A DNA stretch of 64,000 nt, taken from Flectobacillus longus. Its GTDB lineage: Bacteria; Bacteroidota; Bacteroidia; Cytophagales; Spirosomataceae. A program made the translations under genes and the position numbers. The stretch spans positions 94,382-158,381 of the forward strand of contig NZ_JASHIC010000021.1 in NCBI RefSeq assembly GCF_030056705.1, in the 5' to 3' direction. Of the stretch, positions 62,229-64,000 are shown piece after piece; the stretch's first letter is position 1, and the number at the start of each line of letters is the position of its first letter. The notes beneath the pieces were generated by a model, which worked only from the letters and a program-made list of their open reading frames with translations, did not search any database and had not been told where the DNA came from.

Positions 62229-63857
62229 ATGAAAAAAATCATTTTTCTGAGTGGCTTACTGACCGTAAGTTTACTAGGAGTTCCTTCGCATATTGATGCG
62301 CAAACAGACCCATTGGTAGCAGGTAAAAATATTGCCGTTGTAAGTACCGATTTGGGAAAAGTAAGAGGTTATATTCATAATGGAACTTTTACGTACAAGG
62401 GCATTCCTTACGCTCAATCTGAGCGTTTTATGCCTCCTACCCGCCCAAAAGCTTGGAGCGATGTGCGTAGCTCTACAGCTTATGGACCCGTTTGTCCTAC
62501 CGACCCTACAACAACAGTATTTGACCCTCTCGAATTTGCCTTTAATCATAATTGGGGCTATACCAACGAGAACTGTCAAACGCTAAATGTATGGTCGCAA
62601 GGGATCAATGATGGCAAAAAGCGCCCTGTTATGGTTTGGTTACACGGAGGTGGCTTTAGTGCTGGTTCTGCCATTGAGTTGCCATCTTATGAAGGCGAAA
62701 ATCTCAGTAAAAAAGGGGACGTAGTAGTGGTATCTATCAATCATCGTTTGAATGTGCTTGGCTTTTTGGATTTGTCGAGCTTTGGAGACAAATACAAAAA
62801 ATCCGCTAATGTCGGAATGATGGATGCGGTTATGGCTTTGGAATGGGTCAAAAGTAATATCGCCAACTTTGGTGGTGACCCAAACAACGTTACCATTTTC
62901 GGTCAATCGGGAGGTGGAGCCAAAGTTACCACGTTGATGTATGCTCCGTCTGCCAAAGGTTTGTTTCATAAAGCTATTAATCAGAGTGGTAGTTATCGTC
63001 AGAGCTTTTTGGAACAAGAAGATAGTAAAAAAATAGGCGAAGCTTTATTAGAAGTATTGGGATTGAAACCAAATCAAGTAGACTCATTACAAAAAATTTC
63101 TTACGAGAAATTGAATGAAGCAAGCAAAAAAGCTATTGCCAAAGTGCAAGAGCAAATGAAAAAAGACGGAAAAGCTTTTGTAGGAGGTGGCTTAGGCTGG
63201 GGGCCTGTGCATGATGGTGACTTTTTGCCATATCAACAAGTTGATCCTGCGGGCTTAGCCATTTCAAAAGATATTCCGTTTATGTTGGGTTGTACCAAAA
63301 ATGAATTTATGGCGTCGTTGTTGAATCCTGCAATTCGTGATTTCAGTAAAGAACAAGCTGTAGATTTCCTTAAAAAACGTTATGCTGACAAAACAGATAC
63401 ATATTTAAAAGCTGTTGAAAAAGCATATCCAAATACCACAAAACCATCCGATTACATAGATATAGATTTGGCTGCTTTCAGACCAGGAATGGTAAAGCAT
63501 GCCAATTTAAAAGCAGACTTTGGTGGGGCACCTGTATATGCTTACCTATTTACTTGGCAATCCCCAGTAAATGACGGTATGTACAAAGCGGTTCACTGTA
63601 TCGAATTGGGTTTTGTTTTTAATAACATCGACCGTTGCCAAGAAATGACAGGAGGTGGAAAAGAGGCAAAAATCTTAGAAGAAAAAATGAGCCAATCATG
63701 GATTAATTTTGCCCGTACTGGCAATCCTGCCCACAAAGGGCTACCATCTTGGCCAGCTTACACTTCACAAAATGGAGCAACAATGTTTTTTGACAACAAG
63801 GTCGAAATTAGAAATCACCATGATAAGGAGCTATTAGAAATAAGCTCAAGCAAATAA
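62229..63857 (+). CDS. Type-B carboxylesterase, exported
   Basis: 542 residues with a signal peptide (IIFLSGLLTVSLLGVPSHIDAQ). The alpha/beta-hydrolase motifs of type-B esterases are in order: VWLHGGGFSAGS (oxyanion hole), NVTIFGQSGGGAKV (nucleophile Ser in GQSGG, where most members have GESAG), CTKNEFMAS (acid) and AVHCIELGFVF (His). WSQGINDGKKRPVMVWLHGG is the typical lead-in. The substrate is unknown. With the divergent ExuT-like carrier it may belong to a scavenging pathway for esterified plant or algal compounds, which is inference. Confidence 0.9.
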   Translation: MKKIIFLSGLLTVSLLGVPSHIDAQTDPLVAGKNIAVVSTDLGKVRGYIHNGTFTYKGIPYAQSERFMPPTRPKAWSDVRSSTAYGPVCPTDPTTTVFDPLEFAFNHNWGYTNENCQTLNVWSQGINDGKKRPVMVWLHGGGFSAGSAIELPSYEGENLSKKGDVVVVSINHRLNVLGFLDLSSFGDKYKKSANVGMMDAVMALEWVKSNIANFGGDPNNVTIFGQSGGGAKVTTLMYAPSAKGLFHKAINQSGSYRQSFLEQEDSKKIGEALLEVLGLKPNQVDSLQKISYEKLNEASKKAIAKVQEQMKKDGKAFVGGGLGWGPVHDGDFLPYQQVDPAGLAISKDIPFMLGCTKNEFMASLLNPAIRDFSKEQAVDFLKKRYADKTDTYLKAVEKAYPNTTKPSDYIDIDLAAFRPGMVKHANLKADFGGAPVYAYLFTWQSPVNDGMYKAVHCIELGFVFNNIDRCQEMTGGGKEAKILEEKMSQSWINFARTGNPAHKGLPSWPAYTSQNGATMFFDNKVEIRNHHDKELLEISSSK

Positions 63858-63920
63858 GTTAAAATAGAATTTTCTTTATAGGAAGTCATCTTGACTTTTG
63901 CTAGACTTGCTTAAGAAATA

Positions 63921-63970
63921 AAAAAGGTTGCTGATATTTGTTTTGCGAACCATACCAAAGCAACCTTTTT
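63921..63970 (+). terminator. Terminator after the carboxylesterase gene
   Basis: A 12-bp perfect stem, AAAAAGGTTGCT and AGCAACCTTTTT, has a 26-nt loop and ends in T5, 63 bp past the stop. Confidence 0.75.
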
Positions 63971-64000
63971 ATGTACTACGTACTCAGCAAAGATATAATA

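Noticed and set aside
62274..63017. Frames opposite and alongside the carboxylesterase
   Set aside because: They overlap a complete esterase with all catalytic motifs and show no domain of their own.

Overview
The window looks like part of a low-GC replicon of a Cytophagales-type Bacteroidota. The evidence is -7 promoter boxes of the form TAnnTTTG with little Shine-Dalgarno signal, an Oar-like TonB-dependent receptor, Rcp1-like single-domain response regulators, DUF3817 and YaiO proteins, and a PycTM-type membrane module. Genus cannot be fixed from sequence alone. The left end carries a plasmid-style replication and partition module, so this is probably a plasmid, megaplasmid or chromid, or a chromosome that has captured one.

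Layout. 1-197 is the N-terminus of a transglutaminase-like protein cut by the window edge. 438-846 is a tandem 47-bp repeat array with a palindromic core, a candidate sopC/parS-like centromere, just downstream of parA-parB (2768 to 884, minus strand). 2880-3570 is an iteron origin: 8 iterons spaced about 45 bp, an AT-rich segment with two 15-bp direct repeats, 5 iterons spaced 21-22 bp, and an inverted half-iteron at the promoter of the Rep_3 initiator gene (3694-5118). 5808-12937 holds a nucleotide pyrophosphatase-like enzyme, a large TonB-dependent receptor and a FUSC-type membrane protein. 13059-17365 holds the first sensor kinases. 17721-27293 combines an HPt protein, a receiver, a HEAT-repeat membrane protein, a PgaC-like glycosyltransferase, a TonB-like protein, an LTA-synthase-family sulfatase, a YaiO/TPR outer membrane protein and an unknown membrane-anchored protein; this is read as an exopolysaccharide and envelope region. 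27499-36266 holds a GAF protein, a phosphoesterase-Omp85 fusion with a PAP2 phosphatase, and an HD-PycTM protein with DUF3817. 36383-57628 is a dense sensory island including a 1990-residue kinase and a chain of overlapping two-component genes. 57931-63857 holds a LexA/S24-type repressor, a NIPSNAP protein, an MFS carrier and a type-B carboxylesterase.

In all I count eight histidine kinases, five stand-alone response regulators and one HPt protein; most kinases also carry many PAS or GAF domains. The pairing of kinases with adjacent single-domain receivers suggests branched phosphorelays, probably feeding surface polysaccharide and envelope functions, but the wiring is inference.

Several open reading frames can be extended upstream through TTG codons. 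In those cases I chose the first internal ATG, usually because it places a signal peptide or domain start correctly; in the TonB receptor the upstream TTG lies inside the promoter -7 box. No rRNA, tRNA, CRISPR array or complete insertion sequence was seen. Domain boundaries are estimates by eye.
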